The translations under genes and the position numbers were made by a program. From positions 41,220,227 to 41,284,226 of the forward strand of contig NW_020954599.1 of assembly GCF_900497805.2 (NCBI RefSeq): DNA of 64,000 nucleotides, written 5' to 3'. The DNA is from Vombatus ursinus (lineage: Eukaryota; Chordata; Mammalia; Diprotodontia; Vombatidae). The notes below the pieces were generated by a model. It ran no database searches. It was not told the DNA's origin and saw nothing but the letters and a program-made list of their open reading frames with translations. Below, piece after piece: positions 1-10,639 of the stretch; the first letter of the stretch is position 1; the number at the start of each line of letters is the position of its first letter.

Positions 1-97
1 GAGAGCCACATATAGACAACATAGATCATACCCCATGATGCTCATGGGAACATATAGGTCACATATGGGCACATGCATATCTTACACAAATATTCTT

Positions 98-249
98 TTT
101 TTTTTTTTTTTAGGCAGTTGGGGTTAAGTGACTTGCCCAGGGTCACACAGCCAGTAAGTGTCAAGTGTTTGGTCTGAGGCCGGATTTGAACTCAGGTACT
201 CCTGACTTCAGGGCCGGTGCTCTATCCACTGCGCCACCTAGATGCCCCG
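98..249 (-). mobile_element. Short tRNA-headed marsupial SINE, reverse orientation
   Basis: A poly-T run leads into the reverse complement of the SINE body, ending in the inverted head box (GCCACCTAGATGCCCC). A perfect 11-bp target duplication, CAAATATTCTT, lies at 87-97 and 250-260, so both ends are defined and insertion used LINE machinery. It belongs to the shorter SINE class here, which lacks the CCAAATGGGG tail of the longer class. It splits an older RTE relic. The family name (WSINE/WALLSI-like) is recalled, not searched. Confidence 0.85.
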
Positions 250-700
250 CAAATATTCTTCTAATAATACTATATGGATATGAGTCATGGAATACTACAA
301 TCTCTAGGCAAACCAAAATTGTGGGTCACTCAAAGAGCAATGGAAAGATGTATGTTGGACATAAATAAGCTGCAGCATATTATGAACAATGAATTTCATA
401 CAAAAATCAATGTAATTTATATAATCAGAGAGATGAAGGATAGGAAAGGGAGATGGGCTGGTCATGTTATTAAAGCAAGCAATAATGGAGGGACAGCCTA
501 CATGCTGCATTAATATGCACATAATGTCAAGACACCTAAAGGAAAGGCCCCAGCATATCGGATGGCACCCCATAATAGATGTACAGGTAGATATGGACAG
601 GATTCCAACAGAATGAGATAGCTTGACTGGTTTAACATCTGTGTATTTGGAAGCAGTACTCAAATCAATAAGGTCATCAAAGCAGTAAATAGTGATAAAA
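250..700 (+). mobile_element. RTE (BovB-like) LINE fragment, C-terminal end of the ORF
   Basis: Conceptual translation gives LYGYESW followed, in another frame, by WVTQRAMERCMLDIN and RKGRWAGHV. This is the order seen at the C-terminal end of RTE-clade reverse transcriptase proteins (YG.ESW, then TQRAMERSMLGI, then WAGH). The frame is broken between these motifs, so the copy is dead. The relic probably continues upstream of the SINE at 98-249, because the target duplication lies inside its coding sense. The downstream limit is approximate. Confidence 0.7.
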
Positions 701-703
701 TGA

Positions 704-1270
704 TAATAATACTATACTTCTATATTTTAATGGATCTATCATTTTATAGAAGTAGGTTTTCCCTCCAATGATACAGATTGCAACTCAACCATGCTTTCTC
801 ATTCTTATCAATTCTTACGTTTCCTATTAAATTCCTAGAGCACCTTACCCCATGTGCTGGAGGCTTTTGTCTAAGTCTTTTTTTTTTTTTAACATTTTAA
901 CATGACACAATATAATTTTAACATAATAACAATATTGTTATTGCTGCTGGATTTTTAAAAACAATAATAAAGTTGCTATTATTAGGTCAAATTACCTAAT
1001 GTCTCAAAGGAGTATAACTTTAACTCTATTGTTTCTCTTTCAGATAATTCCATAGTTAAACAATTATGTCCTGGGAATCAGGATGTTAAGGAAGTTTACC
1101 AAGTTACTAGAAAGAGTAGATAAGCATGGACTGGACTTTTATTTTCAGAATGAGCAATATATTCAGGATGAATCTGTAAAAGTGTCAAGTTGCTTCTATA
1201 AGAGCAATGTCAAACAAACAAAATCTGATGATGAGTTAGGGCTAGTAGTGAATATTAAATACAAGATGTG
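704..1270. other. AT-rich stretch without recognised element
   Basis: AT-rich DNA with short homopolymers. A 63-codon open frame at 1083-1274 has no recognisable domain and runs into an L3-type LINE, so I do not treat it as a gene. Confidence 0.4.
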
Positions 1271-1274
1271 TTAG

Positions 1275-2700
1275 GTTGGAGGCAGGAGCCAATAGAAAGA
1301 CCAAAAAGGGAGTAAGAACCATTTCTGGGGCGGATGGTATGATTATAATGGACTATGGAGAGAAGGCAGAACTACTCAGCTTTCATTTTACTTCTGTTTT
1401 CTCTATCAAGGAAGATGATTTTTAGGTTGGCAACGGCAGAACATAAATGATTTACCAAAATTCAACATAAGTGAGAAGATACTAAGAGAACAACTACCTG
1501 CAATCAATGACCTCAAATGATCAGGCCTGGATGAACTATATGCCAGAGCATTCATAGAACTAATGGCCCCTTAAGATTTAGTATGGGCTCATAAAAAATA
1601 GGTGATACCAGACTAACTATATGTCTTATTTTGACAGAGCTACCATACTGTAAATCAGCAGAATGCACAGGAATAGAATAATTATATTTCAACAAAACAT
1701 TTAACATAATCTTTCAGAATATCCTTGTACATACGATGGAGAGGAAGTCAATTAGTTAGATTCACAATAGCTTGGATGATCTTTCTCAGAAAGAAGTGAT
1801 TAATAATTTATGTTGGACTAAAAGGGATCTGTCTTTGTTCTTGTGTTGTTCAACCTAGTTATCAATGATTTGCGTGAATGGATAGATGGTATGCTTATCA
1901 AAATTGAAGATGATACATAACTGGGTTGGATTGCTAGCAAAATAAATGATAGGTAGGACCCAAAGTTTGTCAGCAAGTTAAAATGATGAGCTAATCATTC
2001 AGTAAGATGAAATTAAATAGGAATAAATCTCAACTTTCACACTTGGGGTCAAAAAAATTAACTTCATAAGCACCTCAAAAAAAGTTTTGAATTTTGAGTA
2101 GGCTGCAAGCTCAATATGAGAAAACTACATGACACAATGATCAAAAGCTAACTACATGTTAGATTGCATGAAAGAAAAGTATAGTGTCCAGAAAGAAAAA
2201 AAAATGAGAGGCCTGTCATGAATCACATCTAGTATACAGCTGACGATTCTGAGTGCTACATTTTATAAGAACATAGACAAGCTGGAACAAAACAGTAAGA
2301 AGATGGGACGTCCTGGATCCCTTGAAGGAACTAGAGAAGCTTAGCCTAGAGAAGACTGGAGATGTTTAGCCTAGAGAAGACCAACATGGTAACTCTCTCA
2401 AAGTGTATAAAAGGCTGTCCTGTGAAAGAGATATTAGACCTGTTTTTCTTGCCCTAGAGGCCAGAAAAATGAGGAATGAATGCAACTTGCAGAGACAGAT
2501 TTTGGCTTTGTATGAGGAAAAACTTCCTAATAAAAACAGCTATCCAAAATTGGATTGCCCCAGGATATAGTGAGCTCTCTTATGTTGGAGCTATTGAAGC
2601 AGAGACTGGGGATATTTTAGAGGAGGCTCCTATTTGGGTATGGATTGAACTCACTGGTCTTCTGATGTTTCATCCTATTCACAGAGGCTAAGACTTTATG
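1275..2700 (+). mobile_element. L3/CR1-clade LINE relic, reverse transcriptase to 3' region
   Basis: The order of landmarks follows L3/CR1. There is an AGAAGGCAGAACTACT segment, then a degraded FSKAFD-like region near 1690, then VINDL.EWIDGMLIK (the FADDT-preceding block) near 1858-1910. After that come the AAGATGAAATTAAATAGGAATAAATCT block and a tail with AACTTCCTAATAAAAAC. Every part carries stops and indels. It is one of the longest L3 copies here. The 5' limit is approximate. Confidence 0.7.
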
Positions 2701-3231
2701 ACTGCTGGAAAGAACCAATTCCAGTGACTCTGATTTCAGATTTCACACAATGTCTCTCATTCCTGGCCTGAGAATTTCTGAATTCTTGAGGACTCTGTAG
2801 TTTAAGGAATTGACTCCAAGCAGTTCAACAGTAGGTCATTTTAGATGTGGAGGCTGGGGGAAAAGAAATGAGTAAAATTTTAGTTATAGCGTTGAATCTT
2901 GGTCCATCTCCCCTTTATTGGAACCCAAACCTAATTTAATGGCTATATGGATAAACTCTCAACTGAAGTAATCACAATTCTCATAGTTACACTATTTTTC
3001 TAAGTTTCATCTGAATAATTGTTCTGTTTTATGACAGCTCGAGTCTAACAAGAATTTGACAAACTGATCAGAAGATTATTTCTGAGATTAGTGAAATTCA
3101 TATCGATGTCTTGTGCTAGTGAATCAAGCAGAGATAAAATCCATGGGATTCCCTATCCTTTTAAAAGACCTTTCACAAATGCATTCTTTGATATTCCTTT
3201 GATTTTAAAGGTCACCTCAAGAGTATTTTAA

Positions 3232-3641
3232 GTATTTTACCATTTTTCGTAGTAACTTCATCCCAGATGTCTCTTTACCTACAGAGGATCACAGAACCAT
3301 GATTAAAGACAGAAGTCTCTTTAATTCTAAGAAGTACCATGGTGCTATGAAAGAGCCCTAGATTTGGAGTCAGCAGACCTGGCCTAGCTCTCTTGTTTCA
3401 TATCTATATAACCTTAGGCAAATGAAAACAACTTTCTGGGCCTCAGTTTCCTCATGTGTAAACTGAAGGATTGAATTCAATGACCTCTAAAGTTTCTTTC
3501 AGTTTAGCTCAGTTCTTCAAGTCATAATTATATCACTTTCCACAGTAATAAAAATCCCAAAGGATTCTTAACTTCATGAGGATTACAAGATCTTGATTCT
3601 ACCATCTTCCATGGTAACATCATCCCAGAGGACCTTTTTCT
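3232..3641. repeat. Degenerate ~65-bp tandem repeat, first block
   Basis: At least three related units are visible, starting near 3236, 3527 and 3595, possibly a fourth near 3303. Each has a TTTCC.YGGTAAC-type box, then CATCCCAGAGG, then CTTTACCT, then GAGGAT/GAATCA. A MIR sits between the first and second groups. Further units follow at 5214-5410 after a 1.6-kb block of insertions, so the array was once continuous. Units are diverged, implying an old array. Confidence 0.5.
3345..3525 (+). repeat. MIR SINE relic
   Basis: Contains the MIR landmarks in order: TTTGGAGTCAGCAGACCTGG, a degraded core with ACCTTAGGCAAATG, then GGGCCTCAGTTTCCTCA. It interrupts the degenerate 65-bp array. Confidence 0.8.
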
Positions 3642-3765
3642 TATGAATGAATGAAGCATTTGCTAAGGACTTGCTAAATGCAAAGCACTGTGCTAAGCTG
3701 GGAATACAAATAGAAAAGTAAGATAATCCATGACCTCAAGGAGCTCACATTCTGTGGGGAGAAGC
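3642..3765 (-). repeat. L2 LINE 3' tail, reverse orientation
   Basis: Reads as the reverse complement of an L2 tail: AAAGCACTGTGCTAAGCTGG, then GACCTCAAGGAGCTCACATT. L2 is an ancient mammalian CR1-clade LINE and the copy is non-functional. Confidence 0.65.
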
Positions 3766-3968
3766 AATACTTTTGGAAGATTTCAACTTGCACATCAGAT
3801 TGGAAAAGTCTATTGGTCCTTAGGCTGCTATGCCTCTTCTTTAATGTCATTTCCACTGATAAAATCACACCAGCTTCTATTTTGATAATGCCAAGGACTT
3901 TGGTGGCAAAAGCTTTCTTTTCTGGGTCTTCAATAGATGTAGCTATTAGAACCTGTAGGAGCAGATGC

Positions 3969-4248
3969 AAGGCTCCTTCTCCCTAGAAGTTGCTTTCCAG
4001 GATGATGACTTTGAGAACTGAGTTGGAAGTCCTGCTGTTCCCAAGATTTTTGGGTTCAGGGTCCAGGGCTATTTTTACTGGGATCTGAGACAAGATAATA
4101 GTTAAGATGGTGGTATGGTTTGACTTGACTGGCACATGGTGCCTCCTATCTTTCCCTCAGGTTATGCTACTGCTTCAACCAGGCTGGTTTGCCTGCTCTG
4201 TGTGTGGCAGTTAATTGGCAGTTGGTAAAGATGGCTGACCCCTTCTCC
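3969..4248 (+). repeat. Unclassified repeat unit 1 (~270-bp period)
   Basis: Begins TTCTCCCTAGAAGTTGC and 272 bp later the motif recurs as TTCTCCAAAGAAGTTGT. Shared internal blocks in the same order are CTGTTCCCAAGATTTTTGGG, then GGATCTGAG, then TGGCACATG, then a CCTCAGGTTATGCTACTG-type box. A second unit follows at 4839-5213 after an L1 insertion, and related units occur at 22975-23500. I do not recognise the family. Confidence 0.55.
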
Positions 4249-4266
4249 AAAGAAGTTGTATCCCTG

Positions 4267-4838
4267 AAGGAATTGGAAATTGAGGGGATGCTCATCAATT
4301 GGGGAATGGCTGAACAAGTTGTGGTATATGAATGTAATGAAACACTATTATTCTATAAGAAATAACGAGCAGATGGATTTCAGAAAAACCTGGAAGGACT
4401 TACATGAACTGATGCTGAGTGAAGTGACCAGAACCTGGAGTACATTGGACACAGTAATAGCTCTTCTCAGCAATACAATGATCCAAGACAATTCCAAAAG
4501 ACTTATGATGGAAAATGCTATCCACATCCAGAGAACTAGAGTCTGAATGCAGATCGAAGCATACTGTTTCCTCTCTTTTTTTTTCTTTTTCATGGTTTTT
4601 CCCTTTTGTTCTGATTCTTCTTTCACATGACTAATGTAGAAATATGTTTAATATGATTGTACATGTATAGCCTATATCAGATTGCTTGCAGTCTTGGGGA
4701 AGGGAGAGGGGAGGGAGAGGGGAAGGAGAGAAGGAGGGAGGGAGAAAAAAATTTGGAACTCAAAATCTTCTAAAAGTGAATGTTGAAAACTATCTTTACA
4801 TGTAATTGTAAAAAATAAAATATTATTAAGTGGGAAAA
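4267..4838 (+). mobile_element. 5'-truncated L1 LINE: end of ORF2 plus 3' UTR
   Basis: Translation at 4280-4546 gives the ORF2 C-terminus, around GEWLNKLWYMNVMKHYYS and WKDLHELMLSEVTRTWSTL, ending at a TGA near 4544. A 3' UTR follows with a GGGAGAGGGGAGGGAGAGG purine tract and an AATTTGGAACTCAAAAT box, then an A-rich end. The imperfect target duplication AAAGAAGTTGTRYCCCTG (18 bp, two mismatches) lies at 4249-4266 and 4839-4856. This is typical 5'-truncated target-primed integration. Confidence 0.88.
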
Positions 4839-5213
4839 AAAGAAGTTGTGCCCCTGGATGATGGTTATGAGGGCTGGGCTAAAAGCAAAACCATAGGTGC
4901 AGCTCCTACCTGGGCTCCTGGGCTTATCTGCTAGTGGGGGCATTTGATCAACAGCTGCTGAAGCTGGTGGTGAGGAGGAAGGTAGGCCCCCTCTCTGCAA
5001 GGATTTCTCCCCTCAGCAATGACTTCAAAGGCTGGAATGGAAGCAGGTCTGGTGGTTTGGAGGGCACTGCTATTCCCAAGGTTCTTGGGTTCAGGATCCT
5101 GAGCTGTCCCCCTCAGGATCTGAGGGGAAATGGAGGTCAAGGTGGTGGTGCTTTGAATTACCTGGCACATGCTGCCTTGTTTCTCACTCTCAGGATGTCT
5201 TACTGATTCATGA
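4839..5213 (+). repeat. Unclassified repeat unit 2 (~270-bp family)
   Basis: Carries the same ordered blocks as unit 1: AAAGAAGTTGT at the start, CTATTCCCAAGGTTCTTGGG, CAGGATCTGAGG, CTGGCACATG, and CTCAGGATGTCTTACTGATT at the end. It is longer than unit 1 because of extra sequence at 4870-5030. Reading frames through it are short and show no domains. Confidence 0.55.
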
Positions 5214-5410
5214 AAAATTATCCCCATTTTCCATGGTAACGTCATTTCACAGGCTTTTATAATCTTCTGAGAATCATAATCCCCACCCCCTTTTCTGAGG
5301 TAATTCCATTCCAGAGGGCTCTTTACCTCCAGAGAATCATGGTTTCTTCATTTTTTGGTGTAAACTTGGCCACTCCCTCCCTCCCCCCAGGGCTCTTTAG
5401 CTTCTGGGGA
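5214..5410. repeat. Degenerate ~65-bp tandem repeat, second block
   Basis: Three adjacent units start near 5217, 5280 and 5342. The first has TTTTCCATGGTAACGTCATT. The second has CATTCCAGAGGGCTCTTTAC, then CTCCAGAGAATCATG. The third ends CAGGGCTCTTTAGCTTCTGG. They match the units at 3232-3641. Confidence 0.5.
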
Positions 5411-6225
5411 ACTAAGCCTCAAACAATATCAAGCAGTGATATCTATGAAATAAATGATCTTCCCAGTATATGTGTAGGAAAGAGTCCGTGATGGTACGAA
5501 GCCATGGTCACCTCAGTCATTTGGAGAAAGCTCGTAAGTAATGTCCCCAGAGAGTCACAAAAACAATCAGCCGCTTGGTCAGGAAATAAGAGGAAGTGCC
5601 AACTCAGTGGAAATTTATTTATTACATGCTTGGAGGCTGCTGAAATAACAAGAAGTCTGACTTAACAGGCCAACTGGCTCTACACAAAGGCAGGAGGGAC
5701 CTGGCTTACATGAGGGCAGTGGACAGCATTCAAACAGAGGCCTACAGAGCAATTTTTTTTAAAGGCACTCCCTTCAAAGAAGGAAAAAGGCAATGTGGTC
5801 ATATAAATTAAATTAGGCATCAATGAGAAACTTTCCTTGACCCAGCTCCTAGCAGGAAATCTGCTCAATGTAGCCCTTGGCGCCAAACAGGTCACCAGCT
5901 CCTGCGTCAATACTAATGCATTTTTCATGACTGCATTGTGTGGGGAAATCCCGATTCCCAGGTTCAAAGAGTTAAAATAATCAAGGCTATCTATGGGCTA
6001 TAGCAACTAGGAGTGGCTAGAGGGGACCAGGTTTTACTCTACCAAACCAGGGAAATAGAAAACTCTGAAATACCATACGCCTTTATCAGATCTACTTTTC
6101 TCTACATTTCTCTACTTTTGTTTTCAAATTAATCAGAACTCTGGATTACAAAAATTCCCAGTGAGCTGGGATTTTTTTTTAACTTTTTTTTATAAGCCCA
6201 GAGTTTAGCACAATGCCTGGCACAT

Positions 6226-6483
6226 TTCTGTTGTTCAGTAGTTTCAGTAGCGTTCCATTCATCATGATCCCATTTGGGGTTTTCTTGCAAAGATACTGGA
6301 GTAGTTTGTCATTTCCTTCTTCAGTTCATTTTACACATGAGGAAACTGAGGCAAATTGGGTTAAGTGACTTGCCCAGAGTCACACGGCTAGTAAGTGTCT
6401 GAAGCCAGATTTGAATTCAAGAAGATGAGTCTTCCTGACTCCAGGCCAGGCACTCTATCTACTGAGCCACCTACCTTCCCCAA
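6226..6483 (-). mobile_element. Mar-1-like CORE-SINE, reverse orientation, inside an L2 tail
   Basis: Reverse complement of the long SINE class. It runs from a CCCATTTGGGGTTTTCTTG tail box through the CORE segment (TTAAGTGACTTGCCCAGAGT) to the head (AGCCACCTACCTTCCCC). A perfect 10-bp target duplication, CCTGGCACAT, lies at 6216-6225 and 6484-6493. The host is an L2 3' tail continuing on both sides (TTTAGCACAATG before, AATAAATGCTTATTGATTG after). Confidence 0.88.
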
Positions 6484-6734
6484 CCTGGCACATGGTAGAT
6501 GCCAAATAAATGCTTATTGATTGATTGGGTTGACTCCTCAGGTCACAGAGTCAAGTCCAATAACATACTTAAACATTTAGCTAGGAAAAGGGGATCAAGT
6601 GGGAGGTTTTTTTTTTTCTTCTTTTTATCTTCCTGTGATTAAATGTGCTTTGTTGTCTCCTGAATTATAAATCTCCTGCAAATCTGTCCAGGAAATTTCC
6701 CATTCCACAACTTCCTTCCTCCAGGTATTATTTT

Positions 6735-6890
6735 GGGCTGATAGAGAAACCATGTTATAATGAACCTGGAATCCAGAAGAACTATGTTCAAATCCTGCAT
6801 CAGACACTTTCTAGCTGTGTGACCATAGACATGTCACTCAACCTCTCTGGGCTTCAGTTTAATTTTTAAAATAAAGGGGTTGGGCTTCAT
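6735..6890 (+). repeat. MIR SINE relic
   Basis: GAACCTGGAATCCAGAAGAA, then TTCTAGCTGTGTGACC, then CTCTCTGGGCTTCAGTTT gives the MIR order on the plus strand. Confidence 0.75.
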
Positions 6891-6967
6891 CACTATGGTC
6901 ACATCCTACTCTAGCCCTACCTTTTTCTTTCTTTTTTTTCTATTCTTCTTCTCATTAAAGTGGACAA

Positions 6968-7115
6968 TAATTCAATAAACATTTATTAAATGTCTACTAT
7001 GTGCCAGGCACTGTGCTAAGAGCTGGGGATACAATAAAAATAAAAGACAAAAAAATTTTTTTTAAAAAGACAGTCCATGCCCTCAAGGAGCATATAATCT
7101 AATGGGTAGAGACAA
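6968..7115 (-). repeat. L2 LINE 3' tail, reverse orientation
   Basis: ATTCAATAAACATTTATTAA, then CTACTATGTGCCAGGCACTG, then CATGCCCTCAAGGAGC. A T/A-rich expansion lies within it. Confidence 0.75.
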
Positions 7116-7139
7116 CAAACAAAAAGAGGCAGGAAAGCT

Positions 7140-7335
7140 GGGGGTGGGGAAGGACACCTGGGATGTCTTCTTCCATGGAGTTGAAATCAGGAGAGCACCA
7201 TGTGCAGAGTGCATAGAGCTGAAAGAACTGTCCTCTGTAAAAGAGAGCACGGGAAGGAGTTTGGTACTCCACCCTCTAGCACTTCAATGAGTGGGTAGAA
7301 GAGGCTGAGGGAGGTGGTGTCAGTCATGCTTGAGC
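7140..7335 (+). repeat. Unclassified dispersed repeat, copy 1
   Basis: Shares ordered blocks with 22165-22370: CATGGAGTTGAAATCAGG, CCCTCT/CCTCTGTAAA, GGAAGGAGTTTGGTACTCCA, and AGAGGCTGAGGGAGGTGGT. Both copies follow degraded L2-tail-like sequence, so this may be part of a larger unrecognised element. A 62-codon frame at 7102-7290 shows no domain. Confidence 0.5.
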
Positions 7336-7444
7336 TATCTGAATGCTAACTCAAGGGAAGTCAAGTCACCAAGGTCAAATTGCCTATGTCATATGACATT
7401 TTATTCCATAAGTTTAGTCTTATAGAGATTATTTAGTCTTCTAG

Positions 7445-7640
7445 ATGTTTAATAATAATAGCTAGCATTTATATAACAGTTTAAGAAAAGTTTGCAAAGC
7501 ACTTTGCAAATATTTCATTTTATCCCTATTATGACACTGAGAGCTAGATGCTATTATTATCCCCATTGTACAGGTGAAGAAAATAAAGTAGGTGGAGGTT
7601 CAGTGATTTGTCCAGGGTCATACAGCTAGTACATGTCCAA
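7445..7640 (-). repeat. MIR-type SINE relic, reverse orientation
   Basis: AATAGCTAGCATTTATATAA, then TTGCAAAGCACTTTGCAAAT, then TTATTATCCCCATTGTACAG, then GTCATACAGCTAGTACATGT: the reverse complement of a MIR-like SINE with its 3' extension. Confidence 0.8.
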
Positions 7641-7689
7641 GGCACAATAAAACAATTGTTCCAAAAAATTGTATTTGGGACTGGCTAAA

Positions 7690-8590
7690 AAAATAGTTAT
7701 CAATGTTTGACATCATTTTGGAAGGCTCTAGTGACATGTCACAGGCATTTACTATTTTTATCACTGACTTGGATAAAGGCATCGATATTTAGCTTATCAA
7801 ATTTTCAGAGGACACTGTGCTGAGGATAGCTTGCATATTGGATGATAGAGCCAGAATTCAGAAAATATTTTGACTGGATAGAACATTGGAAGAAATCTAA
7901 TAAGATGAAATTTAATAGAAATAAATGTGAAGTCCCTCATTTGAGTTATAAAAAGAAATAACCTCACAAGTTTAAGGCCAAGGAGGCATGGATAGATGCA
8001 ATTTGTTTGCAAAAGTTCTGTGAGACAGTAACCAAAAATAGTTAATGTGATCTTCAACTATACTATGCAATGCAGAGTTTCCAAGGATAAATGATAGCCC
8101 TGCTATTCTCTGCCCTGGTCAGAATACCTCTAGATGAGTGTGTACAGTTCTGGGCACCATAGTTTAGGAATGACATTGATAAGTTGGAAAGGGTCTAGAA
8201 GAGGAGAGTTAGAATGGTTACAGCCTCAGAATTGTACCATAGAAGGACCAGTAGATGAAGCTGGGGAAGTTGAGACTGGAGAAGACATTATATCCATCCA
8301 CAGGTATTTGAAAAGTCTTCCAATAAGGGAGGATTCAAATTGAGCTATTTGGTCCCAGATGATATAACTAGGAGTAGTGACTGGAAGATATGAAGAGGCA
8401 AATTTAGGCTTAAAGAAAGGAGTGAAAAAGCATGCTAACAATTTGAGCCACCCAAAGTAGAATAGGCTGTCTTGAAAGGGGGTGGATTTCTGCTCATAGG
8501 TCTTCAAACTAAGACTGGATGACTACTTGCTGAGCATATTGTAATGTCTTGGATTAGTTGGCCACTGAGATCTCTTCCAAGTCTGAAATT
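7690..8590 (+). mobile_element. L3/CR1-clade LINE relic, 3' half
   Basis: FITDLDKGIDI-like coding block near 7757, then AAGATGAAATTTAATAGAAA, then CTCTGCCCTGGTCAGAATAC, CAGTTCTGGGCACCA, CATTGATAAGTTGGAAAGGG. The end is TTCAAACTAAGACTGGATGA with GATCTCTTCCAAGTCTGA. This is the full 3' order of L3/CR1. Frames are interrupted throughout. Confidence 0.82.
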
Positions 8591-8599
8591 CTCTGCATT

Positions 8600-8890
8600 T
8601 GTGACATGTACATTCTTACAGTAATTCTGTGTAGCTATAAGTCATTAAAAATACAGTTTCTGAAGAGTTTAAATGAGCATTACTCAATGGGCAATAAAAA
8701 TAAAAACACATATGGTGAGTACAAGAAGGATGCAAGATATTACCAATCAAAGCTTATGCAAGAAAAGTGATATAAAGAATGTGATGTTTGAACAGAAAAA
8801 AAACCATGGATTATCCATGCAGGCAGAGCAATCTAACCAATAGATTGAGTGTTCTGGTAGTATCCAAACGATATCCGTACAAAGACTGAT
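8600..8890. other. No recognised element
   Basis: Moderately AT-rich sequence. Small open frames here have no domains and I see no repeat family. Confidence 0.4.
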
Positions 8891-9090
8891 TCATTCCTGC
8901 CTTTCAATTCCCCAGTATCTAACCTATCACACATAGGGCACTTAATAAATGTTTGTTTATTGATTGAAGACAAGCTCACATTTGCCTTACTGGAAGGAAT
9001 AAACTGAAGAATGTGCAAGGCATTATGCTAGGTGATTATAAATACAAAGCTAAAAATGAAACAGCAACTATGCTAAAGGAGCTTATATTT
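8890..9090. repeat. L2 tail pieces, plus then minus orientation
   Basis: Near 8936 GGGCACTTAATAAATGTTTG is a plus-strand L2 end. From about 9010, GCAAGGCATTATGCTAGGTG with CTAAAGGAGCTTATATTTGA is a reverse L2 tail. Confidence 0.55.
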
Positions 9091-9099
9091 GACTAGTCT

Positions 9100-9580
9100 C
9101 TATGATGTCCATCAACTCAAAGATTCACCTATTCCATATCTTCTTGTACCTAACTATGATCAGTGTTCCTAGGCTGGAATCCTAGACTACAAGTGATTGG
9201 AAACTAAGCAGACACCAAGCAAGGTCTCACTACCCCTATGGAATGACTCCAAGAAGCTCAGTGCATAAGATTGCCAATACAATCTTCCAGTTCAGAAGCA
9301 AAACATAACCTCATCAACTATACATAAGAAATTCTGAGGGGAAATATAATCTGTTGGGCCATGATTTTTCTTTTAGTGAAAAAGCTTAGCTAAATCAGCC
9401 TGCTTTGCCAAGCTTTGCTACAGCAACATGATAAGAGTGAACATGACTCCCCAATTTAACAAACTTATTTTAACCACTCTGTAGGAACGAGACATGGTGC
9501 TAGGGATACAAAGAAGGACAGTTCTTGGGTCTTTTCTTGGCTCATTGATGCAATGAGAGCTTTGGGAAACAGACTTTTTT
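9100..9580. other. No recognised element
   Basis: Non-repetitive-looking DNA between L2 pieces and an hAT relic. No reading frame or RNA structure that I can support. Confidence 0.4.
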
Positions 9581-9593
9581 TGATGCCTTAGAT

Positions 9594-9814
9594 CAGAAGT
9601 GTTGAGCTGGCAAACAATGATCCCAAACCAGATTAAAATGTAGTAGGAAAATAAATAGATGATAGATAGATAGATACTTAGATAGACAGACAGACAGATA
9701 GATAGATAGATAGTAAATGAAAATACAACACAACATAGATAATGTTCATTTGTGGTTTTTCTAAGTCAACATGTGGCTACAGGGATCCATTTCTATTTGA
9801 GTTTGATACCACTG
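9594..9814 (-). mobile_element. Non-autonomous hAT DNA transposon relic
   Basis: Terminal inverted repeats are visible: CAGAAGTGTTGAGCT at the left end and GAGTTTGATACCACTG at the right. The flanks are CCTTAGAT (9586-9593) and TCTTAGAT (9815-9822), an 8-bp target duplication with one mismatch, as expected for hAT. A GATA/GACA microsatellite (about 9658-9714) has grown inside it. No transposase is encoded. Confidence 0.82.
9658..9714. repeat. GATA/GACA microsatellite
   Basis: Tandem GATA units with an internal GACA run, inside the hAT relic. Confidence 0.95.
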
Positions 9815-9999
9815 TCTTAGATGACCATAGAATTGTTAAAGACAATTTAACAAGTTATTAAATTGTTGAAGATGTCCACAAAAAATAAAAAAGCAAAACC
9901 TCTATTTTATATTATTTCCAAATGGCACTTATCTAAATCTACAACCTTAGAAGGGGAATTAATTGTGAATAATTATGATGAGAGCAAATAACACCATAC

Positions 10000-10205
10000 A
10001 AATGGTAATGGAGAGTTCTAAGCAAGGTAATATGTGAAACACAAAGAGGAAAAAACACTTTCCAAGGAGAGGTTCAAGGAAGGTTTCACAGTGAAGGTGG
10101 CACTTAAACTGAGCTTTCCAGAAAGGGAAGTATTTCAGCAGGTGGAGATGGGAGTAGGAGAGAGAAAATTTCCAAGTACAGGAAGTAAAGGCATGGCAGA
10201 AAAGA
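10000..10205 (-). repeat. Unclassified ancient interspersed repeat
   Basis: GGTTCAAGGAAGGTTTCACA, then GGCACTTAAACTGAGCTTTC, then GAAAGGGAAGTATTTCAGCA follow a mammalian dispersed-repeat pattern. Sections of the same element appear at 40560-40795, 41195-41840 and 53780-54150. I cannot name the family with confidence. Strand is inferred only from the reversed L2-tail-like context. Confidence 0.4.
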
Positions 10206-10419
10206 ATATAATATATTTTATATAATATAATATATTAATAATATACAAAAATAGTCTAATTAAGCTAAAACATAAAGTGCATGAAGTATATGGGTATCCT
10301 TTAAAAGATAGGATAAAGATGGAAATAAACATGACTATCCAGAAGAAGAAGGCTTATCCCAATTTCGTTCACATTGCCTACTTTGTTTTGTTTTGTTTTG
10401 TTTGATGATAAAAAGTAGT

Positions 10420-10560
10420 CAGTCAGAGTCATTATGGTAGAAAGAACTCTAGATTTGGAATCAGAAGGCCTGAGTTCCAGTCCTACCTTTGACACTACCT
10501 GAGTGACCTTTGGCAGGTCAGGACAAGATGACACACAAGGTTCTTTCCAGCTCTATATCC
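10420..10560 (+). repeat. MIR SINE relic
   Basis: CTAGATTTGGAATCAGAAGG, then CCTGAGTTCCAGTCCTACC, then TGACCTTTGGCAGGTCA. Confidence 0.75.
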
Positions 10561-10639
10561 ATGATCCTATGATAAATGTATGTATACTATATATTTATGT
10601 GTACAAATATGCATATATCTACCATCCATATGTATATGC

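Noticed and set aside
9658-9714. Regularly spaced short repeats resembling an array
   Set aside because: GATA/GACA microsatellite; no direct-repeat and unique-spacer structure, and the DNA is mammalian, so CRISPR is excluded.
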